Counted from the first letter of the stretch, positions 48,408-60,586 are shown. The stretch is DNA of 64,000 nt from Arctopsyche grandis (GCF_051622035.1 NC_135357.1:18969256-19033255); one strand, 5' to 3'. Translations and numbers: made by a program. The notes: generated by a model from the letters alone, not told the origin.

Positions 48408-48932
48408 GTGTGAGTGCATTGTGCGTGCAACGAAAAAGGGGTGCAGCAGCAGTATCAGAAAAAGGGGGGCAAGTCCTGCCCCTACCCTGTGGGCCATTGT
48501 AATTGTAAGAGGGCCAGCCCCTCGATGTCAACCGAAGGCCGGGGGCTGGACAGACCCCAACTCGAAAAAATCGTAACACCACCCCTAAATGCACTGTCAC
48601 TATAGCAAACAGTCCCCTAAACAGAAGGTAACAAGCGACACGCACTCGATCCATCTGAAAAGACCATTCCTAACAACAGTGATGGATGCGAAAGTCGTCC
48701 AACAGTTGAATCGGAAAAGCTGCATGTTGCATCTCGCTAGCCTATTCATGCTTTTCGGGATGAATGCACATCGGTTTGCCTGCCTCCTTTTTCGGCTTGT
48801 AACCCCTGTTTGAATGGCACTCGTGAAGATTGTCATATATATAGAAAAGGGGCATATTGATTCAGAAGTTAGTGCAAGAATTTCCGTTGAGCGACGCGCG
48901 TCCCCCGACACCACTTTTTTCTATTCGACAAA
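48408..48932 (+). promoter_or_regulatory. hkb: huckebein upstream region with TATA-like element
   Basis: DNA becomes GC-balanced from about 48410 (GGGCCAGCCCCTCGATG at about 48510), unlike the AT-rich flanks. TATATATA at about 48834 lies roughly 30 bp before TTCAGAAG, a plausible initiator, and about 95 bp before the ATG at 48933. That gives a short inferred 5' UTR. The promoter assignment is inference from position and words. Confidence 0.4.
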
Positions 48933-49799
48933 ATGTTGCTATCAACTTCTGCATATTCGAGATTGTTCAGACCTTGGGACGCCATCGAAAGTCAAGACCA
49001 TACCAAGTGTACGAACTCTCACAGTGATACGAGTGCAATTAATAATACTACAGACGACACGATAAAAACAAAGACTAAATTAAGAAAAGTTCGGAATCAA
49101 CAAAAAAAATTAGAAACGGTACAGCAAGACTCGACGATTTCAACTACTACCTCCGACGTATCCTCAAATCAAGAAAAACCAGAGAAAGAAGACTTGTTGA
49201 ACAGATTGAGTGCTGATTCAAGTTTTTGCTCGCAGACGAATCAAATCCAATGCTATCCAGAAATGTGTGATCCTTTACAATATGCGCGATATCCTGATTT
49301 TATGACGCAAACTGAATTCGCTCAATCTTTGGGTATACCGCCGACGGATCCGCTGCTGCTGGAATCGTTCGCCCAAGGATACGCCATGGAGTTAGAATAC
49401 GCCAGGATCATCCACCAAGAGAACCAAAATAAACTGTTGAATGCCAGGAAACAAAGACCGAAGAAATATCGCTGTCCCCATTGCAACGTTGGCTTTTCGA
49501 ACAACGGTCAGCTGAAAGGACACATCAGGATACATACGGGAGAGAGGCCTTTCAAGTGCGACGATAAAACTTGCGGAAAGACTTTTACGAGGAACGAGGA
49601 GTTGACCAGACACAGGAGGATACATTCAGGACTCAGGCCTTACCCGTGTCCCACTTGCGGGAAAAAATTCGGCAGGAGAGACCATCTGAAGAAGCATACG
49701 AGAACCCACGTCGTGCAAGCTGAAAGAATGATGCCCATGTTTGTGCCTCTTAGTGCCATGCCGCCAATGCCGGGATATCCTTATTTGTACGGTTATTAA
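48933..49799 (+). CDS. hkb: Huckebein-type C2H2 zinc-finger repressor, single exon, 288 aa
   Basis: In Drosophila, Huckebein is a terminal gap-gene transcription factor that limits mesoderm and patterns gut and neural lineages by repressing targets with Groucho. Here residues 12-15 read FRPW, the Groucho-recruiting motif known from Huckebein, close to the N-terminus. Three C2H2 fingers follow at about 181-201, 209-231 and 239-259 with TGERPF and SGLRPY linkers. Recognition helices NNGQLKGH, RNEELTRH and RRDHLKKH resemble Sp/EGR fingers, fitting a GC-box-type target. Length matches Drosophila Huckebein (about 297 residues). A Met/Pro/Tyr-rich tail ends the protein. The start ATG is preceded by AAA. 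No intron is needed for a full-length product. A more general Sp/EGR-like finger protein is the alternative, but FRPW plus three fingers argues for hkb. Confidence 0.85.
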   Translation: MLLSTSAYSRLFRPWDAIESQDHTKCTNSHSDTSAINNTTDDTIKTKTKLRKVRNQQKKLETVQQDSTISTTTSDVSSNQEKPEKEDLLNRLSADSSFCSQTNQIQCYPEMCDPLQYARYPDFMTQTEFAQSLGIPPTDPLLLESFAQGYAMELEYARIIHQENQNKLLNARKQRPKKYRCPHCNVGFSNNGQLKGHIRIHTGERPFKCDDKTCGKTFTRNEELTRHRRIHSGLRPYPCPTCGKKFGRRDHLKKHTRTHVVQAERMMPMFVPLSAMPPMPGYPYLYGY

Positions 49800-49924
49800 A
49801 GAACGATATATTATAATATATTTTAATAGAATCTTAATACTTATAGAGATATTGTACATATATACGAAATTTGTTTATATATTCAAAAATATATTTTTGT
49901 AAATTCTAAAAATATGTGTATTTC

Positions 49925-49930
49925 AATAAA
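49925..49930 (+). terminator. hkb: Polyadenylation signal of huckebein
   Basis: AATAAA lies 126 bp after the stop codon in AT-rich 3' UTR; cleavage is probably 10-30 bp further. Confidence 0.6.
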
Positions 49931-49950
49931 GCAATGATGTGAAATTATAT

Positions 49951-50707
49951 TTCTATTTTTAATTTATTTGAAACCTTAAGTTTTCCTTAGTTCAATTTCC
50001 TTTGTAAATTTTCCGACGAAAAATTTCTTTATACAATTTTACCTTTAAGGAAGTGGAAAATAATTAAATTGCAAATAAAAACATTAATTCAAATACTCAA
50101 ACATACATTACATATGTGAATGTATTACATAAGGCCAAATTAGCAAGAAAAAGTTTTTCGTCATTTAATTAAAAACCTCATAAAACGTTGATTAATTTTT
50201 ATTCATATGATGTGTTTTGTTTTTACTTGTTTACATACATTTTCAGACTAAGTCCATTTCATATTTATGTATGTACATATGTACATACATATATACATAT
50301 TTTATGTAACAAAACAGCAAAGGGTGTATTATTCGCAGGGGGAATATATTATATCAAATTTCATTAATTTCTTCCTTCCTATACAAGCTCACATACTGCA
50401 TATCATAATTTTATACGGCATAGAGGCAAAATAGTTATATAAAAAACTTAAAAAAATATTAGCGAAATTTAATTTTTAATTTTCACTAAATGAGTAATAT
50501 AATATTAAAACAGGCTGTGTTTATTGTATAAGTATTTAATTCTTAAGATTCATTAACCTCCATACTCGTAACCTAATAATTTACTGACAAACATAACGTA
50601 ACCTTACCTTGTTATATTATACATTCATACAAATTAATTAATGTATACATATACATATACAGACAAATATATATTTATAAACATCCACTTAAAAAATTGA
50701 ACGCGTG

Positions 50708-50777
<70 letters not shown>

Positions 50778-51476
50778 TTTAAGAAAAGTGTGTAGATATG
50801 AAAAAGAAAAATAAATGAATCATATGGAATTTAATATATGTAATATACACAAGAATCCCCGATTTATAAATGTGAGTTATTATGGCATTGGTGTAAGCCA
50901 CGCACTGATTGCATTACAGTGTCGTGCAATATCGCAACAGATCTGCCCCGAAACTGATGAATACACCAAGTGGGGATGAAACGGCAATTTCAATTTTTTA
51001 GGGGGACTTTTTCGCGGGGGTTGCTTTTGCTCGGCGACTTGATATATTGCTTATACATGCGTGAATAAATAATGATTACATTTCCACAGCAAATCATCCT
51101 GCGGTATAAGATAAATATTTAGGGGATCGTCGGCGCCATTATATAACCACAGATTTTTTTTAAATATTATTATTTATAAAGAAATGTATTTCAATTTATC
51201 TATGTATATATTTTGTTACTTTTGAAAGCTTTAACACATAAAAGTTATTCATATATGTTTTCTTAAAACAGAAAGAAACAGCATCACAGCGTACATAACA
51301 TTTAAAAAAAGATTATAACAACAAAATAAAATAAAAATAAAGAAGAAAAGCTTAGAATGGTGGAAGATATGGGATAATAAGAATAATGACCGAATAATAG
51401 AAATTTAAAGCATGAAAAGGAAAAAAAATGGATCAATATGAGAAGGGAATAATGTTAAGATAATATATAATAATAA
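49951..51476. other. AT-rich stretch downstream of huckebein
   Basis: It contains an (AT)n microsatellite at 50709-50775 and a GC-balanced patch around 50880-51120. No gene seen. Confidence 0.5.
50709..50775. repeat. (AT)n microsatellite
   Basis: Uninterrupted TA dinucleotides. Confidence 0.95.
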
Positions 51477-51981
51477 CACTGTTGTCCACGAAAAATGGTT
51501 CAAAGACGAGATATGACTTTTCTTATAGCTCTATGCCCAGTAAATACGAATCTGGTAATAAAAAATCCCAACCTAACACTATCCCAAATAAATATGTTTC
51601 AATAGAAAATACTCAATATAAAATAGTATTAACAGTGGGAAAAAAGCCCAAGTGAAAATACGTACTTTTGACTTTTGATTTGAATTGGACGACTACTTGG
51701 AGAGATTCGAAAGCTAAAAAGTACTACAAATGATAGATAAAATACCCGACTATAGATTCCAATATTCATTTTGAACAGGAAATTGACAGATTTTGAGACA
51801 TCGACCGAACAACACCAAGATATAGAAAAATCGCGCGATTTAAAAAACACATGTATATCTCTGAATCTCAAGCCAATCAACATTTTTTATTACCAGATTC
51901 GTGTTTACTGGGCATAGATCTATAAGAAAAGTCATATCTCGTCTCTAGACCAAAAAAAAAGTCGTCATTTGTCGAACAGCG
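51477..51981. mobile_element. 505-bp TIR element, TAA-flanked
   Basis: The arms GACGAGATATGACTTTTCTT / AAGAAAAGTCATATCTCGTC and TACGAATCTGGTAATAAAAA / TTTTTATTACCAGATTCGTG form about 60-bp inverted repeats near the ends. Outer ends are CACTGTTGTCCACG and TTGTCGAACAGCG. TAA occurs directly outside both ends (51474-51476 and 51982-51984), compatible with a PIF/Harbinger-type 3-bp target; TA-target families cannot be excluded. No transposase. Confidence 0.65.
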
Positions 51982-52316
51982 TAATCAGTTAATCAGTATA
52001 TATAATATAAAATATCAACATCAAGTACTTATAATATAAAATAATAAAAAAGTTCCATAATGATGAAAAAAGAAAGTAATTGGAAATTTAGGCAAAAAAA
52101 GGATATTGGTAAATTCCTGTTTTTCAATATAATTGAAGATGATTTTTGCTAGGTGTACTATAAAGTTTGTATTAAGTATACACAAAAATTTTAAAAATTG
52201 TTGTATTTGACAAAAAAAAACTCGAAATGATCTACATAATACGTAGGTATATATATATGTATGTATAATAGAAAAATTAAATATTATTTGAATCTCAATT
52301 GCAGACATTTTTGATA

Positions 52317-52687
52317 CAGGTAGTCCTCGACTTGCGACGATTCGCACTTACACACATATGTACGTCCGTAAAAAATCAACGATTTTCAGAAAATTATTTT
52401 TTAAACATTACTATTAAATTTTTTAAACATTAAATTATGAGCTGCTGTTTGAAATAAGTTAAATGATGCATATTTTCGGGTAATTAGTAAATATGCACAT
52501 TGTCCTTTGGAAGAAGTTAAATGGTGTATATGTTCGGGTAAATAGTAAATATGTACATTTCGAAGTGAATAAAATTGATAAATTTTCTTAATATTTTGAG
52601 GTTTTGTATGAAATTCATCTTACGACGGATTCGACTTACGACCGAGGTGCAAGAACGTAACTCTGTCGTAAGTCAAGGAATACCTTT
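52317..52687. mobile_element. TIR element with CAGGTAGTCCTCGAC end
   Basis: The left end CAGGTAGTCCTCGACTTGCG and the right end CGTAAGTCAAGGAATACCT are imperfect inverted repeats; internal CTTACGAC words are also inverted. No target duplication is clear and there is no coding sequence. Confidence 0.55.
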
Positions 52688-52995
52688 ACATGTATCTATA
52701 ATTTACAAAAATATATTTAAATAAGATAAAGATAAATAAAGTCGTTTAAAAATTTAAAATTTCAATAAACTAAAACATAAAATTGCAAAATTCATTTTCG
52801 CATGCAAATACTAAATATTATAATACGAAAATTTTCAATAAATGAAGGAGAATCCACGTACCAATTTTGCGAACAATTCCCCATTGTTCGAAAGAGGATT
52901 TATCTCTTCCTGTATCCTAATCGAACCGTATAAATTTAGAATACCATTAAAAATAAAGTTACATATATGTATGTAACATATATCTTTATACATAC

Positions 52996-53286
52996 ATATG
53001 CCGTTATATTTTAAATTGGCGTAAGTCCGCTTTTCTTCATTTACAGAGATATGTATGTATCTCGCAAAACATTAAATGTAATGTTTTGCGTTTTACAATA
53101 TTTAAATATACATACTGCAGGCCTTTATACGTTTGTTTTACTTTTCCGAGATTTTGAATATATTATAATTTATATCATATATGATTTCGAATTAAAAAAA
53201 AGTGATAAGTGATATGTCAAACAGAAATAGTGTTTTTGGAACTGAAAATGAAACTTCCGCCACTTTCAAATATAAAGGCTCATATA
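52996..53286. mobile_element. MITE with GTGGCGKAAGTC ends, copy 2 (reverse)
   Basis: TTGGCGTAAGTCCGCTTTTC and CTTCCGCCACTTTC mirror the copy at 20284-20552. The flanking ATATG...CATAT words are also inverted, so the true TIR may be about 30 bp longer. It shares the palindromic AAACATTAAATGTAATGTTT core. Confidence 0.65.
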
Positions 53287-53504
53287 ATGTGTAATATACA
53301 TATATAAATATAAGTAGGTATATATTTGATTATATTTCATACATATGTACATATGTATATTTATATATTTTTTCAACGCCGGAAATATTCCCATTCGTAC
53401 AAATGTATCGATATCTTAACGTACAAATTGATTTCTAAGTGTTGCGTATTGTTGATGGAGATGGCTATTCACATGAATGGCTGCATGTCAAAATATTTGA
53501 TACT

Positions 53505-53618
53505 TACGTAAGTGCCAAAGTGACGTTTGTTATAAGAAGAATTTACCGGAAATGATACTTCCATACACCAAGCATAATAAGAAACGGATGATACCTCGTA
53601 TCTTTGAATTTCGCCCAG
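53505..53618 (+). CDS. Candidate coding exon, unassigned
   Basis: The frame reads KNLPEMILPYTKHNKKRMIP then RIFEFRP and ends CCCAG|GTAACA, a reasonable donor. The upstream boundary is uncertain (AG options at about 53520-53535). No homology recognised. Confidence 0.22.
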
Positions 53619-56600
53619 GTAACAATCAATTCAATACCATGGAATATAATACACATTATATTTACGTATATACAAAATTCAAATACCTACATACATATAT
53701 AGGGTGTTTGCAGTGAAATATATATGTATGTATTATACGTTTTAGAATCTGTTGTTAGGTACTTGGCTGAATTTTCTCAGAATTCAATAGCACTCCCCAC
53801 GATTCGAATTTTATCGCTCAACATACAAAATATATTTCCTAAGTGTATTAAATTAATAAGTAGCTAACGTGATTAAAAAAGTAAATATAGGTATAAATAA
53901 ATAAGTATATATTGCATGGAAATTAATAATGTAATAGCACTTATTATGAATTATATATTTTCTGTGATACTTCAAATAAATATAATTAAAAATTTTCAAG
54001 GCCCAGAATTGAGCTATTTTCAATAATGTCATTAAATAAAAATTGTTGCTCTAGTGTAGCTGTATCTTCTTTCATCTTTCTTATTTTTCATGTAAAAAAT
54101 CATCTTTCTTATTTTCTAACAGTTTATACATACTTTTGTAAATACCTAGTATGATATTTCAATAGATGTTATCTACTCAGTGGGGGGTAAAGGCTATTTA
54201 GTGAATTTTAAAGGCGCTTATTCAACGAATAATAATAAGAATACGTACTGACGTGAACGCATGTTTATATAAATTAGTGAATTAAAAAAATAAATAATAA
54301 AACTTCAATATACATATATATACATATACATATACATACGTATCTATATCGCGAATCGCGATATAGATACGTACATATATAAGAATCGCGACCAAAATAT
54401 AAGTGTTTTTGAGATCAATTTATTTCTAAGTAGGTACATGTAGCCGACATCCTGAAATTGATATAAGTGATATTCAATGTATATTTATATGGTTCAGCTA
54501 TTTATATTTATCAAGCATAGGCGAAATGTTCGTTTTATTCCGCGAGTTTGGCCTTTTATTACACAAATGTGATAATGGGGAGACCCAAGCATACATTTAT
54601 TCAATATTCTAAGCCATAAATTTAACGATGGTCATTCTTCTGTCCTGCCATCGTCACTCACAGCTGGACTTAAACCTAATGTCCCGAAGAATAAGGCGAA
54701 TTTAGAAACGCCATTCTACGACGAGAAATACTGGAATATTGGCATACCTACAGACATATACATTTGTATATGTATGTGGAAATGGAATCTAGGTATGTAT
54801 TTAATTTGAAATACTTACTCTTTATTTACATACATATGTATGTATATTGTGATTGAGATATATTTGACAACAATAAATATTATATAATATAATATTCCGT
54901 ATATTCTCCAATTATTTATTTTTAGGATTTAAAATAAAATTTCTATACTTTTCGTGGGCGGTTGAAATATTATATATAAAACGGAGAAAATTCTCTTAAA
55001 TTCTTAAAGTTAAATTTTCAAAATGGGCCTTCCAAAGTGATTAGATGTTAGATACTACATTAAATTCAGCCTCGTTGGTTCGAGCGGACGATAAAATCCA
55101 TAAATCAACATCCACTAAAAACGTACCCACGGATCTCTACCTTTATTATTATTTAGTCTCTGTTTACACATCGCAAAATATTTTATAGAAAATCTTTAGA
55201 ATTCGCAGTGTTCTCGTCATATTTTATATATCGTTTTTACGCCTACTTTTTTAACAAATTTCGCCCTTTTAATCCGTCGCGTCCGTTGTAAAGATTCGGT
55301 CAGGTGGAGGAACGAAAAAGGGCGCATATATCAATGAATACTCCAGCGGACCCTTTTCTTGGGTCAAAATTTTGATTTGTCTAATTCTGTGATATATGTG
55401 TGCTATTCAAGCCACCGGTGTTCCCTTTGTCGAATCGAAATCGCTCGTACGATAAGTTTTATTGTCGATTTAGAAGACATGATTAATATGCGAAGGTTTT
55501 CAAGTTTCTTATCTAAAAAATAGGCGTAGCCATCACACGAGGCTTTGAAAAAAATAAGATTTGAATATTAAATATAATATTTTAAAGTATAATTTACTGT
55601 AACAAATTAGTTGTAGAGGTGCCGGTAACTATTTGAAGTGACAGGTAGCCGGTCAGGTACAATTGTTGCAATTTATTCAGTTCGGAGATAGCTCCAAAGC
55701 TGGATCAATACAATCGACCATTCTGTACAGATTAGTTTCGCTTGTCACTAACACAACTTTTGTTCGCATTACACGGTCAATTTAGGTGGATCTTCTATTT
55801 GCGTATCCGGATAAAATGCGAATTCTGAGTATTACCGACGATGTGATAAACGAGTACTGAATATTTTTTTTTCAACGTGTTTTTCTCGTATCCTCTTTGA
55901 TGCTTCTCCAGTTTGTGTCATCGGTAGGTAGCTTTGAACGAGTTATCTGGTGGTTTTTGTTCATGTCGACTCTCACGCCCAACGCATCTAACACAACAAA
56001 AGCTCCATCGGGAGCTTTCTTCGACAATGAGGACCTTTGAAGTCCTTACCGTATGTGATTGATTGATCGCCGACTCACAAAGGCTGTGAAATTTAACCGT
56101 CGAATTGTATGTACGGCGATTGAAGTCACAATGGTAATTAGTAAATGTTTACAATGAACAGATTCATTGAAATGTTACAGTATTGATAAGCGAATATTGA
56201 GGTTGAAAAAAAAATCAGTCAAAATCTCGAAGCCGAATTTTCGTATGATTTGTGACTTCATTTATTGTTATTATTACATAATACGTACATAGATAAAGTA
56301 AAAATTGAAGAGTTGTGTCAGTCTCTATCACTCTTCATCTTATGAGTGATTAAATATAAAATAAGTTATAACCTCTTATTTTTCAACCTATGTATTTGCA
56401 TCTCGTTTTATTGAATGTACATATAGCTGAGAATTCTCCCTAATTCTTGTATATATTTTTTAAGTGTCTAAACAATAAAACCATATTATATGAGGCGTGA
56501 AAACCAATAAGATTTACAAATTTATAAATTTTTCGCTGTCTACATTAACAGGTGGGAAGTTTTTAAAGAAAATTCACCACCTTTCACTTTAAATACATAG

Positions 56601-56799
56601 ATTGTGCACTGCTTGTTGGTCGTTCAGATTAGACTGTATTAATGCAATTACATATATATGTATGTAGGTAAAGTATAAATATAAGTATAGATATAAAGTA
56701 TATAACATATAAGTAAAGAAATTTTAAAATTTCTTACTTATAATTTGAAAAAGTAAAAGAAATGATGAACAATCAGAAGCAAAGTGACTAAAAAAGAAA
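53619..56799. other. Intergenic, AT-rich then more balanced
   Basis: The hairpin at 54337-54373 is the only ordered structure I see in the left part. The 55040-56140 stretch is closer to balanced base composition and could carry regulatory DNA. No gene recognised. Confidence 0.4.
54337..54373. repeat. Perfect 17-bp hairpin
   Basis: The arms TACGTATCTATATCGCG and CGCGATATAGATACGTA are separated by AAT. Function unknown. Confidence 0.8.
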
Positions 56800-57660
56800 A
56801 TGGAAAGTTTCGAATTTATTCTCCTACTCGTGCTTCTTGAAAAATTCTTCGGCCTCCCAACTTTGTTTCAAAACTCCTTTTATCAAAAACGCTGATGTTA
56901 TCAGTGCTCAGTCTATGATTATAAATGCATATTACGAGATCAGTAATTTTAGGAATAAATTTGAAGAATTCGTAACAATTTCAAAAAAATTAGGGTTAAA
57001 GCCAAAGTTGAAATTTAATCGTCAATCTCTTATCTAAAAGCATTTCGATGAACTTAGTCATGATTAGAAGTAGGACCGGAAGCGTGCTTTTTCCAGGAAA
57101 CAGGGCATTTTGGGTCTATTTTCCAGGAAATAGAGAAAACTACAAAGCTAGAGTGCAAAAAAAAAGTTCATCATAAAAATTAACAATACACGACGAACAA
57201 TAAACAAAGAACAGCACGCTTCCGGTCCTACCTCTAGTCATGATATACGATTCCAGGATCCATTAAAATAATTTTTAATGCGGCACTTAACGTATCCTTA
57301 GTGCAATTGATGATCGGCAGTGTTTATAATTTGGCAAAGCTCTTTATTTGTAATTTTTTTATACTTCAAGTTCGTCATTTCAGTCATCTTGTTCCTCACT
57401 CTTCCGGAAACTGTAGCCACTACGGAGCGCTGTTCTCAAGTTGAAACTTGGTAAAAATGACTTAAGATCAACTATTTAACAACATCGACTAAAAGGATTA
57501 GAAATGATTAGTATTAAATTTTAACATAATAGTCGTGTTTGCCAATGAGAAGTCCAGAAAAAAAATTTCTACGTAAAAAAGGTATGAACTGTTAATTTGG
57601 AAAGTTATTTTGTTGTATGGAAATAATATGAATATATGGAATATTTTGCGGGGAGGGGGG
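56800..57660 (+). pseudogene. hAT transposase C-terminal remnant (ZMYM/DUF4371-like)
   Basis: Frames read FEFILLLVLLEKFFGLPTLF, ADVISAQSMIINAYYEISNF, RNKFEEFVTI, and after the MITE insertion LPETVATTERCSQVE, a degraded hAT dimerisation signature (normally ATxERSFSKLK). Frameshifts occur near 56866 and after 57420. The fragment ends near GGCGCCTGGAATTCACGC then TACGCTACTGA, resembling a hAT terminus. The MITE at 57065-57236 inserted into it. Confidence 0.65.
57065..57236. mobile_element. 172-bp hAT-type MITE inserted in a hAT pseudogene
   Basis: The ends TAGAAGTAGGACCGGAAGCG and CGCTTCCGGTCCTACCTCTA are inverted repeats. The duplication GTCATGAT (8 bp) is perfect at 57057-57064 and 57237-57244. 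Ends and length match 34298-34467. Confidence 0.9.
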
Positions 57661-59668
57661 CGCCTGGAATTCACGCTACGCTACTGAATCAATCAGAAAG
57701 GTTTCAACTTCAGATTACTTCTTTAACAATAATTAAAAAGTGGATTTTATAAATATTTAATAATATAAGAGTTTATTACAAAAAACAATAAAACTTAAAT
57801 TCCCATATAAAACTCGCAATCAAATTATTAAATAAATCGAACATTTCCAAACTCTAAAAGTCAGTGCAATACAATGCAGGCATATTGCATTGATGCGATT
57901 AGTTCCAAATAATAACCTGTTGGGTTTCCCACGCACTGTGCAACAAAAGATTTGGACCTTTTTAACAGGTGGGCCATTTGCGCAATTCAATGTAGACATA
58001 ACGCTGTTGGGCTTGGGATTACAAGAAGAATTACCTAAAGCATCAGCAACAATGAAAGCATAAACGATTTAGACGTTTTCTGTTGACTGTTCCCCTATGC
58101 ATATGGGGAAAATGTCCTAGATAGTAACATGTAACCATACACGATTAGAATAATATTCCAATATATTTTACTATTTCAGTTTTAAATTGATTATATTCCT
58201 ATTAGATCACGTATTACGTTTACAATTTCTAGTTTTTTTTCAATAATTTTAATTTGCACAATTTCTAATACAAAATTTGAAATCATTTTTTCAAATTTTT
58301 AATACAAAATTATGCATATGTATTTCACCAAAGGTATCAACTGCCATTTCAGCTTCTCTACTAAATATGTACATTCATATACGAGTATGTATATTGACAA
58401 TAACGATTCTAATATCGTCACTTTATATTTACATATTATGCAATGCAATAGTTCTCGAATTCGTTTCAAAGATGAGTTGAATAGCATGGTATACAAGAGA
58501 AAATATTCACATTCCTATGATGTATTCAGATTGAAATAAATAAATTAATATCTTTGAATTAATTTGTGGATATTCTTTGTTGGTGAATTGCTGTGATGCA
58601 AAAGAAAGAGCCAAGGTGTCAATTCGTGGCAATAAATTCTGCCATCAATGTCCCTGTTGGCGAATCTCATACATTGCTCTGACAATGATGGCGATTCCTG
58701 AATGAAACTCAACCGCAACAATAAAAACGATTCAGGACCACCGGGGACGATTTGTGAACTTACAATGACGAAGTTCGTCATTTAATAAATTTTACTATAG
58801 ACGTAATAATATATGTACATACATACATATAAACGAAATACATATGGTAAAACCCAGATATTTGCGTATATAGTCATAAAAATTACCTAAATATTGTATA
58901 AGTTAAAAATAAACCAATTAAAATTTTGGATGGTGCCTTAAGAATTTATTTATTAATTGTTTTATTTTATAGTGACACTTTTTCCTGTTTGTTTTATTCT
59001 TTAATATTTTTTCTCGAATCCCTTTCCCGAATTATTCCTTACTAGTCTGTGATTCTATAACGTTTGAGGAAAAAAATATAAATATAAGCTGAGTTTTATT
59101 AGCATATTCAATGTTTGATATACATATGTAGGTTTTCTTATTGAATGTTTCAAAAAAAACAATGCTGATATATTCATAGATGTTGTTTTCATAATAGTGG
59201 AATAAAAATAAAGTGTATTTAGCTTTCAGTATTCAGTATCAATGGGACAAAAGTGAGTATTGATTAGATTTATTTACGTGCGTAAAAATGTTACTAATTT
59301 TCCGAAATACATAGGCGAACTTGCTATAGACATCTTTTGAATACAAATATTACTTTACACATATCTAGTAGCTGAGATTCAAACCGATTTAAAATAAATA
59401 ATATTATATATAAAAATTAATATTATAATAAAATATAGATGTCACTATAACATGATTTCAATTTTGTTCGTTGTTTGTTCAATTTCGTTAGAATATTTAT
59501 TACGTATCTAATGCGAGCTTGATATTTTTACATACCTCTTATACAGTTCACATGGTTTTTACATACATCTTTATCCAAAATTATCGCTAAAATCATTACT
59601 CACACAATCATAATGAGCATTGTGTTAAAACATATCTCTAATCATTAGAGTCTAATGTATGTACATAG
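57661..59668. other. AT-rich intergenic stretch with one open block
   Basis: The block at 57895-58065 is open on the plus strand (for example GFPRTVQQKIWTFLTGGPFA) and also reads open on the minus strand. I cannot decide whether either is coding. A 19-bp palindrome AATGACGAAGTTCGTCATT lies at about 58762-58780. Confidence 0.3.
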
Positions 59669-60586
59669 TCTAGGGTTTCTGACCCGGGTCGTCCCGGGAC
59701 AAACATTCCCGGGAATTCACGGATTTTTTTTGTCCCGTGTCCCGGGAATTTTTATCTCGAATCCCGGGAATTGGATTAAAAAAAAAACTTGAAAACATAC
59801 ATTTTCACGACTGAACGAAGGGAAATAATAAATCAAAGAATCGTAAAATATTAACAAAAAATAAAATCGAAGAAAGAAGAAGCCTAAAACTGATTTTTTT
59901 TCACAAATTTTAAATAATTCTGATTTTATACCGAACAAAACAGTCTTTAAATGTTGTAATAAAAGCGAATGTATATCCTACGGTGAAACTATTATGAAGC
60001 GAGTATATCCTTATTTTATTGACGATTCCACAATGGAAGAAACTATTTTTGTAGATTCGGATGAAGACGAAACAATTTTGTGTTTGACGATGAATGAAGA
60101 ATTAAACAAAGAGTTATCAAAGACGAATATACAAAACAACGTAAATAAAAATAACATCGACTTAAAAAAATAAACTATTAAAATATACATGCTGACAAGA
60201 GAAAAACCCGATAATTTAAAAAAATTGTTTTCGTCCCTTTTAACAATAAAACTAACTTCGACCGAAACTGAAAGAGTTTTTTCCATTGCTGGAAATTTTT
60301 GTACCGAATTTAGAATTAATTTCAGATTCTCATTTAAATATTTTAGTATTCTTAAGAAGCAACTTTAAATAAGTTTACTTTCATAATTACATTTTTTCGA
60401 GTTAATACATATGTATATTATGTATTTTTTTGTAAATAAGTAAATATATTTTTAATAAAAAATATATTAAATTGTAAAAAAAAGTTTTTTTTACATGTGT
60501 CCCGGGATCCCGGGAATCCCGGGAACGATCGCAGGCTCCGTCCCGTGTCCCGGAAATCGAAAAAGTCCGGGAAATCAGAAACCTTA
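59669..60586 (+). mobile_element. Decayed hAT element with CCCGGGAAT subterminal repeats
   Basis: The ends TAGGGTTTCTGACCCGGG and CCGGGAAATCAGAAACCTTA are inverted repeats. Multiple CCCGGGA words crowd both ends (about 59686-59770 and 60500-60570), as transposase-binding arrays do. Near the 3' end a plus frame reads LTSTETERVFSIAGNFCTEF and continues to a stop, the hAT C-terminal dimerisation signature. An acidic upstream frame (DSDEDETILCLTMNEELNKE) may be residual. No clean 8-bp duplication was found. Confidence 0.7.

Noticed and set aside
49322..49859. Minus-strand frames over the zinc fingers
   Set aside because: They are antisense shadows of huckebein; the plus frame has all finger Cys/His residues.
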